From: Gemmatimonadales bacterium
GTDB lineage: Bacteria > Gemmatimonadota > Gemmatimonadetes > Gemmatimonadales > GWC2-71-9
Assembly: GCA_013816685.1 (NCBI GenBank)
Contig: JACDDX010000088.1
Coordinates: 1-7,062, forward strand
Direction of reading: 5' to 3'
DNA: 7,062 nucleotides
The notes under the pieces were generated by a model that saw only the letters and a list, made by a program, of their open reading frames with translations, made no database searches and was not told where the DNA came from. The translations under genes and the position numbers were made by a program. Positions 1-6,349 of this stretch are shown here, piece by piece; position 1 is the stretch's first letter, and each line of letters starts with the position of its first letter.

Positions 1-333
1 CCCGAGCTCGCGGATGCGCTCGGCCGTCTCTGGCCGGCCCGTGTCGCCGTGGTGTCGGTGTCGGCCAGTGAGGCCTCGGTCCGTCGTCGCTTGGCAAGCC
101 GGATCGCCACCCAGAGCCGGCTGGAGGGCCACCTCCGATCGTCCGACGGCGCGGCTGCATACCATTCCGCGTTAACGGCGCTAGGCCGGATCGAGACGTT
201 GGTCACCGAGCTGCAGGGGCGCGATCGGGTGATCGCGTTGACCGGGGCGGGAGAGCCTGAGGGAGAGGCTGGCGAGGTTGCGAGCCGCCTCATGCAACGA
301 CTTACCGGGTTGCGGACCCCGTCGCTGGCGTAA
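1..333 (+). CDS. C-terminal fragment of an unidentified, possibly P-loop kinase-like protein (5' end outside window)
   Basis: The reading frame is open from the first base and ends at TAA 331-333, giving 110 visible residues with no need for an internal start. The GTG at 49 is therefore unlikely to be the true start. A hydrophobic strand (RVAVVSVSAS) is followed by an Arg-rich stretch (RRRLASR), a mostly helical segment, a second strand (DRVIALTGAGEP) and a final helix. That order resembles the LID region and last strand-helix unit of nucleotide or sugar kinases of the P-loop class, in which the Arg residues contact phosphates. The Walker A motif that would settle this lies outside the window. 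Its last 32 bases overlap the 3' end of the glycosyltransferase gene on the other strand. Coding status is fairly likely. The family assignment is only a guess from fold pattern. Confidence 0.5.
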   Translation, partial: PELADALGRLWPARVAVVSVSASEASVRRRLASRIATQSRLEGHLRSSDGAAAYHSALTALGRIETLVTELQGRDRVIALTGAGEPEGEAGEVASRLMQRLTGLRTPSLA

Positions 334-1762
334 CAGCAGGCGAGGTAGCCGCGGTAGTGGGGGAGCACTCGAAGACCTGCACTTCATTTGACCGCCAGTC
401 CAGCCGTGCCCGCCCATAGGATGCTCGGAGCCGGCATCGATCGTAGAGCCACTCCGAGAGCGTAGCGAGCCCGAGCTTGTGAGCCTTGAAGCCGCCCCGC
501 TGCCCCGCAAGAGCGACGACCCACAGCGTTCCTCCACGGTCCGCGCCTGCCTTCGTGTAGGCGGCCTCGAGGGCGCCTGGATCGCGGTGAAGCAACGTCA
601 CGCTCCGCCCCTCGAGATAGTGGCCCACGGTCCGCGGCTGATCGGCAACAACGAGGTCGGAGGCCCTGGCTCGACCGCTCAGGAACTCGGCTGCCGACCG
701 GAAGTCCGCGCGCCCGCCGTCACGATATTGCGAGATGATTCCGGGCACATTGCCCGCGAGCAGCATCGCAAGGACGGTGGCGCTCGCGAAGGCGCCCTGC
801 CTTTCGCTGCCCGGAAGTCTCGTCAGCCGGTCGAGGAAGATGCCGGCGCCGATGAATGCCACGGGCGCCGTCGGAAACAGGTAGACGGTCGACACCGCGG
901 TCCAGTAGGAAAGCAGCGAGAGGAACAGGGCGGGCACCAGCGCCAGCGCCGCCAGCAGCAGCGCGAGCGAGCGGTCTTGCCGTGCGAGCCAGATGATGCC
1001 AGCTCCGGCCGCTATGACTACGGGCGCAGTCAGTCCGTCTACGTGGCTCAGGATGAGCGCCGGGCCGCGCAGCCGGCGCATGTGCGGCGTGGCGATCCAG
1101 GACTCCAGCATCGGCAGCAGCCTGACCGCGACGATCAGGGCGATGACTCCGACCGCCACCAGGGCCCACCGCAACGCGGTTCGCACGCGGGGCTGCAACG
1201 TGCTCGAGCCGAGCGCGCTGATCAGCATCCAGAGCCCCAGCCCGCCTGCCAGGAGCACGCTGGCCGGGTGGGCCAGAATCGCCAGAACCGCCACCACCAG
1301 GCCCAGCGCGACCCGGCCCCAGCGTCCATCACGCAGACCGAGGTATATGAGGATCGGATAGGCGGAACAGAGCAGAAACACGAGGGTCCAGTACCGGGCG
1401 AACTGGGACCGGTAGACCAGCAGAGAGCTGAAGGTGAGGAGAGTGCAGGCGAAGAGAGCGGGGCGGGCCCCGACCGCTGCACGGGTGACCCAGTAAAGTA
1501 CGGGAACGGAGAGAATCCCGAACACTGCCGGAAGGATGCGAATCCCGAGCTCGTCCAGGCCGAAAGTCGGTCGAATCAGGTGATAGTTGAAGAAGAACAG
1601 CAACGGCCGCGAGCCACGGAGGGTCCGGGTTGTCAGGGAATCCCGGAGAGTAAAGATCTCGGCGCCCTCGAGGCCCCAGGAGCCCAGATGGTAGAGCCGC
1701 AACGCCGTCGCCGTCGCGAGGAGCGCGACCAGCAGCGCCGCTGTCGTGCCCCGGCGCGTCAC
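302..1762 (-). CDS. GT39/ArnT-like membrane glycosyltransferase (GT-C fold)
   Basis: A 486-residue protein. Family members transfer sugars from polyprenyl-phosphate donors on the periplasmic face of the inner membrane. About ten hydrophobic segments are visible, near residues 6-24, 75-95, 102-117, 127-143, 152-184 (probably two), 196-216, 246-260, 266-287, 292-310 and 326-342. A soluble C-terminal domain of about 140 residues follows (starting near DFRSAAEFL), as in many GT39-like EPS proteins. The first periplasmic loop carries LEGAEIFTL (31-39), matching the family's DE-containing catalytic loop except that the expected Asp is Ala34. RSQFARYW (118-125) is another family-like motif. The GTG start at 1762 is preferred because it overlaps the upstream stop as GTGA and has GAGG four bases before it. 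A TTG at 1819 would add 19 polar residues overlapping the upstream gene. The donor and acceptor are unknown. O-antigen ligase or polymerase roles are less likely but not excluded. Confidence 0.85.
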   Translation of the reverse strand: MTRRGTTAALLVALLATATALRLYHLGSWGLEGAEIFTLRDSLTTRTLRGSRPLLFFFNYHLIRPTFGLDELGIRILPAVFGILSVPVLYWVTRAAVGARPALFACTLLTFSSLLVYRSQFARYWTLVFLLCSAYPILIYLGLRDGRWGRVALGLVVAVLAILAHPASVLLAGGLGLWMLISALGSSTLQPRVRTALRWALVAVGVIALIVAVRLLPMLESWIATPHMRRLRGPALILSHVDGLTAPVVIAAGAGIIWLARQDRSLALLLAALALVPALFLSLLSYWTAVSTVYLFPTAPVAFIGAGIFLDRLTRLPGSERQGAFASATVLAMLLAGNVPGIISQYRDGGRADFRSAAEFLSGRARASDLVVADQPRTVGHYLEGRSVTLLHRDPGALEAAYTKAGADRGGTLWVVALAGQRGGFKAHKLGLATLSEWLYDRCRLRASYGRARLDWRSNEVQVFECSPTTAATSPAVTPATGSATR

Positions 1763-2898
1763 AGCGCCTCGACAGGGATGGGTCGTGTGGTCTGCCGCTC
1801 CTGCGGGACTACCTGGCAATACACGCCGAGCGTATGCGCGACGGTGTGCTCGAGCCGAAACGATCGCTCATAGGTTTGTCGACTGCGCTCGCCCATGGTC
1901 CGCCGGAGGGCCGGGTCACCGAGCAGCCGTCGGAGCCGGTCGCGGACTGCGTCAACCCCACCGCGGGGAGTCACAAAGCCGGTCGTGCCGTCGCTCACGC
2001 ATTCGTGGACCCCGCCCACGTCCGACGCCACCACGGGCAGCCCGGCGCGCATGGCTTCGAGGATGCTGCGCGGCAGCCCTTCCCATCGAGTGGTCAGCAC
2101 GAAGATCTGACTGCCGGCGAGCAGGCGTGCGACATCCCTCCGCGGACCCAGAAAGCGCACCCGCTCAACCAGCCCGAGGCGCTCCACCTGCGCGCGCGCC
2201 GCCGGGAGCAGCGGTCCGTCACCCACCAGGTCGAGCGACCATCCAAGATCGGTGAGGCCCGCGAGCGCCTCCAGCAGGGACGTCTGATCCTTCTGGGGTT
2301 CGAAGCGCGCAACCATGATGAGGCGGGGTGGCGATCGGTCCGGCGCGGCCAACTGGTCTGCCGGGATGTCCGGCATGCCGTTATGCACCGCGACAACGCG
2401 ATCCGGCGGGCACACGCCGCGGCGCACCGCGAGGTCTCGATCGAACTGGGACACGGTGATGATCCGCGCCGCCAGGGGAGCGGCGAGGCGCTCGATCGTA
2501 CGATACAGGGCGGCTGACGCCGGTGCTGTGCCGGTTGTGAACGCCCATCCATGCGCCGTGAAGATCACCGGCACCTTGAGCATCCGACCCGCGAGGCGGG
2601 CGACGATGCCTGCCTTGGACGAATGCGCGGAGATGAGATCGGGCTCCACGCGCTCGAGCGCGATTTTCAACTCCTTCACGGCCCGGAGGTCGTGCAGAAG
2701 ATTGATGCGCGTCTGTAGGTGCGGCACGATCGCCCATGGAACACCGTGCTCGCTCAAGTCGCTGGTAAAGTGACCAGCGTCTCCGGTAAAGACGGTGACC
2801 TCGTGGCCCTGGGCGCGGAAGGCCAGGGAGAGATCCCGCACGTGGACCTGGGCGCCACCCATGGGCTCGGATCTGGTGATGACATAGGCGAGCTTCAC
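1759..2898 (-). CDS. Glycosyltransferase family 4 (GT-B), EPS assembly
   Basis: A 379-residue cytoplasmic or membrane-peripheral retaining glycosyltransferase, expected to move a sugar from a nucleotide-sugar to the growing lipid-linked oligosaccharide. The N-terminal Rossmann half has the acceptor-side loop GGAQVHV (14-20), the HSSKAG segment (92-97) and TAHGW (114-118). The C-terminal half has VHNGMP (171-176), RFEPQKD (198-204) for donor phosphate contacts, VGDGP, and the family EX7E motif from Glu273 to Glu281 followed by GLPVVASDVGG. Length is normal for GT4 and no key residue is missing. The GTG start at 2898 is chosen because GGGAGAG lies just upstream and the protein then begins directly with the first beta strand (KLAYVITRSEP). 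The upstream TTG at 2955 would add 19 unrelated residues. It is first in a minus-strand operon with the GT-C gene. Exact sugar specificity cannot be read. The closest functional comparison is to PglA- or EPS-type GT4 enzymes. Confidence 0.93.
   Translation of the reverse strand: MKLAYVITRSEPMGGAQVHVRDLSLAFRAQGHEVTVFTGDAGHFTSDLSEHGVPWAIVPHLQTRINLLHDLRAVKELKIALERVEPDLISAHSSKAGIVARLAGRMLKVPVIFTAHGWAFTTGTAPASAALYRTIERLAAPLAARIITVSQFDRDLAVRRGVCPPDRVVAVHNGMPDIPADQLAAPDRSPPRLIMVARFEPQKDQTSLLEALAGLTDLGWSLDLVGDGPLLPAARAQVERLGLVERVRFLGPRRDVARLLAGSQIFVLTTRWEGLPRSILEAMRAGLPVVASDVGGVHECVSDGTTGFVTPRGGVDAVRDRLRRLLGDPALRRTMGERSRQTYERSFRLEHTVAHTLGVYCQVVPQERQTTRPIPVEAL
1767..1770 (-). promoter_or_regulatory. 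Ribosome binding site for the GT-C gene
   Basis: On the minus strand GAGG lies four bases before GTG 1762 and inside the last codons of the GT4 gene. Together with the GTGA stop/start overlap (1759-1762) it supports translational coupling and fixes the start away from the more distant TTG at 1819. Confidence 0.6.
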
Positions 2899-2903
2899 GC
2901 CTG

Positions 2904-2910
2904 CTCTCCC
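2904..2910 (-). promoter_or_regulatory. Ribosome binding site for the GT4 gene
   Basis: The minus strand reads GGGAGAG followed by five bases (CAGGC) and then GTG. This good purine-rich match decides the start at 2898. No comparable site was noted before the alternative TTG at 2955. Confidence 0.65.
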
Positions 2911-2958
2911 GTGGAATTGGCGTCGGTCACCCAGGCAGAAACGCAGTGAATTCAAGGC

Positions 2959-2964
2959 AATATA
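2959..2964 (-). promoter_or_regulatory. Possible -10 box for the glycosyltransferase operon
   Basis: The minus strand reads TATATT about 60 bases before the GT4 start, in an otherwise GC-rich stretch. No convincing -35 hexamer is present 16-19 bases upstream and there is no extended -10 TG, so this is a weak candidate. Confidence 0.25.
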
Positions 2965-3061
2965 GCTGTGGACGAAATGCCGCAGCAGCGTCTATCAGCC
3001 CTGAAGAATGGCAGCGGCGAATCGATTGGTGCGGGTACCTTTCGACGGGTCTTCCTAATAG

Positions 3062-3071
3062 CTTGGCCAAG
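3062..3071. repeat. 10-bp perfect palindrome CTTGGCCAAG, possible operator
   Basis: The sequence equals its own reverse complement over ten bases and ends on the first G of the putative -24 element. A dimeric regulator bound here would block or reposition polymerase. It has no second copy that I could see in the gap, so function is a guess. Confidence 0.3.
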
Positions 3072-3085
3072 GCACAGATCCTGCT
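3070..3085 (+). promoter_or_regulatory. Putative sigma-54 (RpoN) -24/-12 promoter for the export operon
   Basis: AGGCACAGATCCTGCT matches the sigma-54 consensus TGGCACGRNNNTTGCW at ten of thirteen specified positions. The invariant GG and GC are exactly ten bases apart. Deviations are the first T, the G after GGCAC, and the first T of TTGC. Initiation would be expected near 3096, giving a leader of about 100 bases before the OPX start. Sigma-54 control with an enhancer-binding protein is established for some EPS loci, notably the PrsR-linked PEP-CTERM/exosortase loci. No such regulator gene is visible here, so this is a sequence-match inference. Confidence 0.45.
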
Positions 3086-3100
3086 TTCCGCCGCCCACTT

Positions 3101-3123
3101 GACCGAGCCTCTGCCGCTCGGTC
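3101..3123 (+). repeat. Stem-loop in the predicted export-operon leader
   Basis: GACCGAG (3101-3107) and CTCGGTC (3117-3123) form a 7-bp perfect stem around a 9-base loop. If transcription starts near 3096 the hairpin would sit at the very 5' end of the mRNA, where it could stabilise the transcript. On DNA it could instead be a dyad for a regulator. No T-run follows, so it is not an obvious terminator or attenuator. Confidence 0.4.
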
Positions 3124-3198
3124 GGTGAGAAAGTAAGCAGGCCTCGAGCCGTGCGCGTCGGCAGGCATCCCATTCAGCGAGGGGAAACGACGAGATCT

Positions 3199-3849
3199 AT
3201 GCGACAGCTTAGCGGATTGTACGTTCTGCTGGCCCTGGCCAGTGCCCCCGGTGTGTTAGCCCAGAGCGTCACCAGCCCCGGTGGGGAATCGCTCCTCACG
3301 CCGGGCGACTCGATCCGCGTGACGGTCTGGCGCAAGCCCGAGTTCAGCGGCGACTTCGTGGTAGGCCCCGACGGGACGATCATGCATCCGCTTTACCGGA
3401 CCGTCCGTGTCGCCGAACTGCCTTGGCGCACAGCAGAAGCGAACATCCGCACGTTCCTGTCGCAGTTCGAGGAGACCCCGCAGTTCGTGGCCGAGCCGCT
3501 GGTCCGTGTAGCAATCTCGGGTGAGGTCACCCGGCCGCAAGTCTTCGCGGTCAATCCCCGCACTCCGTTGGCCGAAGCTGTGGCTCGTGCCGGCGGCGCA
3601 ACGCCGAACGGGCGCCGCGATCGCGTCCGGGTCTTCCGCCCCGAGCGAGATGGAACGCGCCGCGAACTGGTGGTCGATCTCGAGCACCCGGAGCGGGGCT
3701 TGGCCCTGAGCCCGGTTCACTCCGGCGACCAGATCGTGATCGACCGTCGTCGCTCCTTCCTGCGCGACGTCCTGGTGCCTGCGCTCACCGTGGTCGGTTC
3801 GATCGCCTCGGTGGGTCTGCTGGTCGAGCGCGCGACCCGAGGCAATTGA
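3199..3849 (+). CDS. Polysaccharide export protein, OPX family (Poly_export + SLBB), Wza-like
   Basis: A 216-residue outer-membrane/periplasmic export protein, expected to form the exit channel or periplasmic sleeve that works with the neighbouring Wzz/BY-kinase. Residues 1-21 are a Sec signal peptide with a probable cleavage after VLA. No Cys follows, so it is not a typical lipoprotein. The Poly_export domain spans about 31-105 (LTPGDSIRVTVWRKPEFSG, VGPDGTI). One SLBB domain follows at about 107-158 (SGEVTRPQVFAV, AGGATPNGRRDRVRVFR). Residues 187-209 form a hydrophobic helix close to the C-terminus. At 216 residues it is much shorter than E. coli Wza (about 380), with one SLBB instead of two. 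ATG 3199 is preferred over GTG 3151 because it puts the signal peptide at the N-terminus. A GAGGGG run at 3179-3184 is rather far upstream. It forms an operon with the next gene, two bases downstream. Confidence 0.92.
   Translation: MRQLSGLYVLLALASAPGVLAQSVTSPGGESLLTPGDSIRVTVWRKPEFSGDFVVGPDGTIMHPLYRTVRVAELPWRTAEANIRTFLSQFEETPQFVAEPLVRVAISGEVTRPQVFAVNPRTPLAEAVARAGGATPNGRRDRVRVFRPERDGTRRELVVDLEHPERGLALSPVHSGDQIVIDRRRSFLRDVLVPALTVVGSIASVGLLVERATRGN
3839..3842 (+). promoter_or_regulatory. Ribosome binding site for the Wzz/BY-kinase gene
   Basis: GAGG inside the last codons of the OPX gene lies nine bases before GTG 3852 but only three before TTG 3846, which overlaps the OPX stop. Spacing therefore favours the GTG, although TTG with stop overlap cannot be ruled out. 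Confidence 0.5.
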
Positions 3850-3851
3850 CC

Positions 3852-6335
3852 GTGCCCCCACTGCTTCCTCCCAGCCGTCCGATGGACGGCCACCAGCCCG
3901 TGATGGAATACCCGGGCTACGCTCCCTCCGAGTTTTCGCCCGGCGAGAATCGCGAGAGCATCAGTCTCAGCCGCCTGCTGAACATTGTTCGCCGTCATTT
4001 CCGCCTGGTTCTGGGATTGGCTTTCGTCGGCACGCTGGCTGGTGGCGCGCTCGCGTACCGCGAGCCGTCGTCGTTCCGCGCGCTGGCAACGGTGCGCCTG
4101 GCTAACGAGCGCCGGGCGATGACCGGTGAGACGCGGGACGGACCCACCGCGCTGGGACGGACGGCAGATCCGTTGCTCACGGTGATTCAGTTGGTACGCA
4201 GCCGCGCGGTGCTGGGCGACGTGGTGGATTCTCTCAACCTCCGGGTGAAGTCGGCGACGCCCGGGTTCGGTCCTGCGATGCTCACCGGGTTGCGGCTCAG
4301 CCCTCGCGCTCCGTCCGACTCCATTGCGCTGCTGTTCCGCCCGGATGGGTTCAGCGCCGAGCTGGGCGGCCGGGTTCAAACGGCTGCGTACGGTGGTACG
4401 GTCGAGTTCGGGAGCGTGCGGTTCGGCGTGGCAACCAGACCGAGAGTCGGACAGGCCATTCTGTCCATCGTCCCTCGGGAACAGGCCATCGATGGACTCG
4501 CTGGCGGACTGCAGGTCTCACAGCGTCCTGGAACTGATGTCGTGGATATCGCCTACGTCACGACCGACCCAGCTCGCGCGCAGCGAATCGTGAACATGGT
4601 GGTGGAGAGCTACCAGTCGATCAGCGCGATGACGGCCAAGGATCGGTCACGCCGCCGTCGGGAATTTCTGGACGAGCAGTTGCGCCAGACAGACAGCATG
4701 CTGAACCAGGCCCAGGCTCAGTTGAGCACGTTCAGAAGCCGTCAGCAGCTCGCCAGCAGCCAGGACAGGCTGAATGCGGAACAGACGGCATTGATGGCGC
4801 TCGAATCCCGGCGAGCCGAGCTGGAGGCGGACCGCCGAACCTTCGATACTCTGCTACGGCAGTTGAGCACCGGCAGCGAGGCCGATCGCGATGCAGCGCT
4901 TCGCGCTCTGGCCACCTCGCCTGCCATCGCTGAAAATGCGACCGTAGGCGGGCTGTACCAGCAGCTGGCCGTCTACCAAGACCGACTCGACTCGATGACG
5001 ACCGGTCCGTTCCGGAGCTCGCCCAAAAACCCGGATGTGGTGCAACTCAAGGGGATGATCGGCTCGTCCACCAAGCGCCTGGTCGATGCGGCGCGGTCGC
5101 AGGTGGCCTCGCTGGATGCCAAGATTCAGTCGCTCGGCGCCCTACGGGCTCGTGGAGCGTCGAGCATGTCGACGCTACCGGCCATGGCCGAAGAAGAGGC
5201 TCGCCTCAGCCGGCGGGTTGACGCCCTGGCGAACTCGCAGAACTCCTTGCGGCAGGACTATCATCTGGCCCGCATGTCTGAGGCGGTCGAGGTCGGAGAC
5301 GTTGATGTCGTGGATTTGGCCGATCAGCCCTACGTGCCGGTTCTCAAAGGCTCCGCCCTCAAGTTGGGTCTCGGATTCGCCCTGGGTCTGCTGCTGGGGT
5401 TGGGGGGCGCGTTCCTGATCGAAGCCACGAACACCTCCGTCCGCCGACCGGAGGATCTGCAGCTCATGCTCCCCGTTCCGGGCCTGGCCGTGATTCCCCG
5501 GCTGACGGCCAGCGGGACATCGGGTCGTCCCAAGCTCGGACGATTGTTGACGAAGGGTTCGGGTAACGGCAACGGGACGAACGAAGACCGCCCGGCCGCG
5601 CTGAAGAGTATGAATCAGCCGTTCTCGGTCGGTACCGAGGCCTTCCGGATGCTCCGGACCGGGCTGGCGTGGACCGATCCGAGTCAGGCGCTGAGGACGC
5701 TGGTGGTCACCAGCGCCGGCCCCGGCGAGGGAAAGACTCTCACAGCGGCCAACCTGGCTGTGACCTTTGCGTACGACGGGCTGCGCGTGCTCCTGATCGA
5801 TTGCGACGTCCGCCGCCCGCGGCTGCATGGCATGTTTCATGTTCCCCGCTCTCCGGGCCTTATGGAGCTGCTGGAGACACCGAGCGATGTCGCAACGCCG
5901 GGCGTCGGCAGCCACAGCGCCGACCTCGACACGCTGGGGCCCAACGAGCAGACGGCGGTCATCCGCGCCACGTCCATTCGCGGCCTGTCGTTACTGACGT
6001 GCGGCGTACTGCCGACGAACAGCGCCAGCCTGTTGAACGCGGCACGCATGCGTCATCTCCTGCACACGCTTCAGCGGAACTACGACATGATAGTTCTGGA
6101 CACGCCGCCGGTGCTTGCCACGGCCGATGCCGGTATCCTGGCCGCCATCAGCGACGGGGTACTGCTGGTCGCCAGGGCAGGACAGACGAACCGGGGTGCG
6201 GCTCAGCGAGCCTACCAGCAGCTTGTGCACGCCGGCGCGCACATCGTGGGCACCGTGCTGAACGATCCCGGTGGCGAGGTGGCGCACTACGGGGACTACT
6301 ACTACCCCTACGACTACGCGGCCGAACGAGAGTAG
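3852..6335 (+). CDS. Polysaccharide copolymerase with BY-kinase domain (Wzz/GNVR + tyrosine autokinase), Wzc-like
   Basis: An 827-residue inner-membrane protein that sets chain length and couples synthesis to export through cycles of tyrosine phosphorylation. After a Pro-rich cytoplasmic N-terminus come a Wzz segment with the first membrane helix (about 49-68), a long periplasmic part with coiled-coil helices (about 262-338 and 400-475), and the second helix (about 503-524) just after QPYVP. The cytoplasmic kinase has the oligomerisation motif EX2RX2R (Glu596, Arg599, Arg602), Walker A TSAGPGEGKT (620-629), Walker A' LLIDCDVRRP (647-656) and Walker B MIVLDTPP (746-753). The tail has six tyrosines at 813, 816-818, 820 and 822, the expected autophosphorylation cluster. 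About 25 extra polar residues lie at 676-701, between Walker A' and Walker B. The fused kinase is the proteobacterial-type layout rather than the split Gram-positive one. No phosphatase gene lies nearby. Identification is firm. The start (GTG 3852 or TTG 3846) changes only two residues. Confidence 0.95.
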   Translation: MPPLLPPSRPMDGHQPVMEYPGYAPSEFSPGENRESISLSRLLNIVRRHFRLVLGLAFVGTLAGGALAYREPSSFRALATVRLANERRAMTGETRDGPTALGRTADPLLTVIQLVRSRAVLGDVVDSLNLRVKSATPGFGPAMLTGLRLSPRAPSDSIALLFRPDGFSAELGGRVQTAAYGGTVEFGSVRFGVATRPRVGQAILSIVPREQAIDGLAGGLQVSQRPGTDVVDIAYVTTDPARAQRIVNMVVESYQSISAMTAKDRSRRRREFLDEQLRQTDSMLNQAQAQLSTFRSRQQLASSQDRLNAEQTALMALESRRAELEADRRTFDTLLRQLSTGSEADRDAALRALATSPAIAENATVGGLYQQLAVYQDRLDSMTTGPFRSSPKNPDVVQLKGMIGSSTKRLVDAARSQVASLDAKIQSLGALRARGASSMSTLPAMAEEEARLSRRVDALANSQNSLRQDYHLARMSEAVEVGDVDVVDLADQPYVPVLKGSALKLGLGFALGLLLGLGGAFLIEATNTSVRRPEDLQLMLPVPGLAVIPRLTASGTSGRPKLGRLLTKGSGNGNGTNEDRPAALKSMNQPFSVGTEAFRMLRTGLAWTDPSQALRTLVVTSAGPGEGKTLTAANLAVTFAYDGLRVLLIDCDVRRPRLHGMFHVPRSPGLMELLETPSDVATPGVGSHSADLDTLGPNEQTAVIRATSIRGLSLLTCGVLPTNSASLLNAARMRHLLHTLQRNYDMIVLDTPPVLATADAGILAAISDGVLLVARAGQTNRGAAQRAYQQLVHAGAHIVGTVLNDPGGEVAHYGDYYYPYDYAAERE

Positions 6336-6349
6336 CCGGCTGCAAGGTG

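Larger units (their letters stand above)
2899..3198. other. Divergent intergenic control region
   Basis: This is a 300-bp gap between the GT4 start on the minus strand and the OPX start on the plus strand, visibly richer in A and T than the flanking genes. It holds a TATATT hexamer facing the GT operon, a palindrome CTTGGCCAAG, a -24/-12-like element facing the export operon, and a stem-loop in the predicted leader. An 8-bp palindrome AATCGATT lies at 3020-3027. The short frames that cross the region (for example 2946-3128 plus and 2952-3173 minus) show no recognisable protein character, so I treat it as non-coding. Confidence 0.75.

Noticed and set aside
479..1873. A 464-residue open frame on the plus strand, antisense to the GT-C gene
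   Set aside because: Its translation is Arg/Gln/Glu/Gly-rich with no hydrophobic core or motif. The opposite strand encodes a coherent membrane transferase. Long antisense frames are expected in GC-rich genes with strong third-position bias.
1834..2517. A 227-residue plus-strand frame over the GT4 gene
   Set aside because: Low-order, His/Arg/Pro-rich translation with no domain. The minus strand carries every GT4 motif in order.
2987..3002. GG-N10-GC spacing on the minus strand, a possible sigma-54 site for the glycosyltransferase operon
   Set aside because: Only the GG/GC pairs and a few other bases agree. GGCAC and TTGC are both absent, so the match is close to chance.
2946..3173. Short frames on both strands in the divergent gap as possible small proteins
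   Set aside because: No clear ribosome site and no conserved-looking composition. They overlap the putative promoter and hairpin, and the region looks non-coding.
3151..3198. Upstream GTG start for the OPX protein
   Set aside because: It would place 16 charged residues before the signal peptide, which would spoil it. ATG 3199 gives a normal Sec signal.
5175..5915. A 246-residue minus-strand frame inside the BY-kinase gene
   Set aside because: It lies opposite the second membrane helix and the Walker A region. Its translation is Arg/Gln-rich and has no family resemblance.
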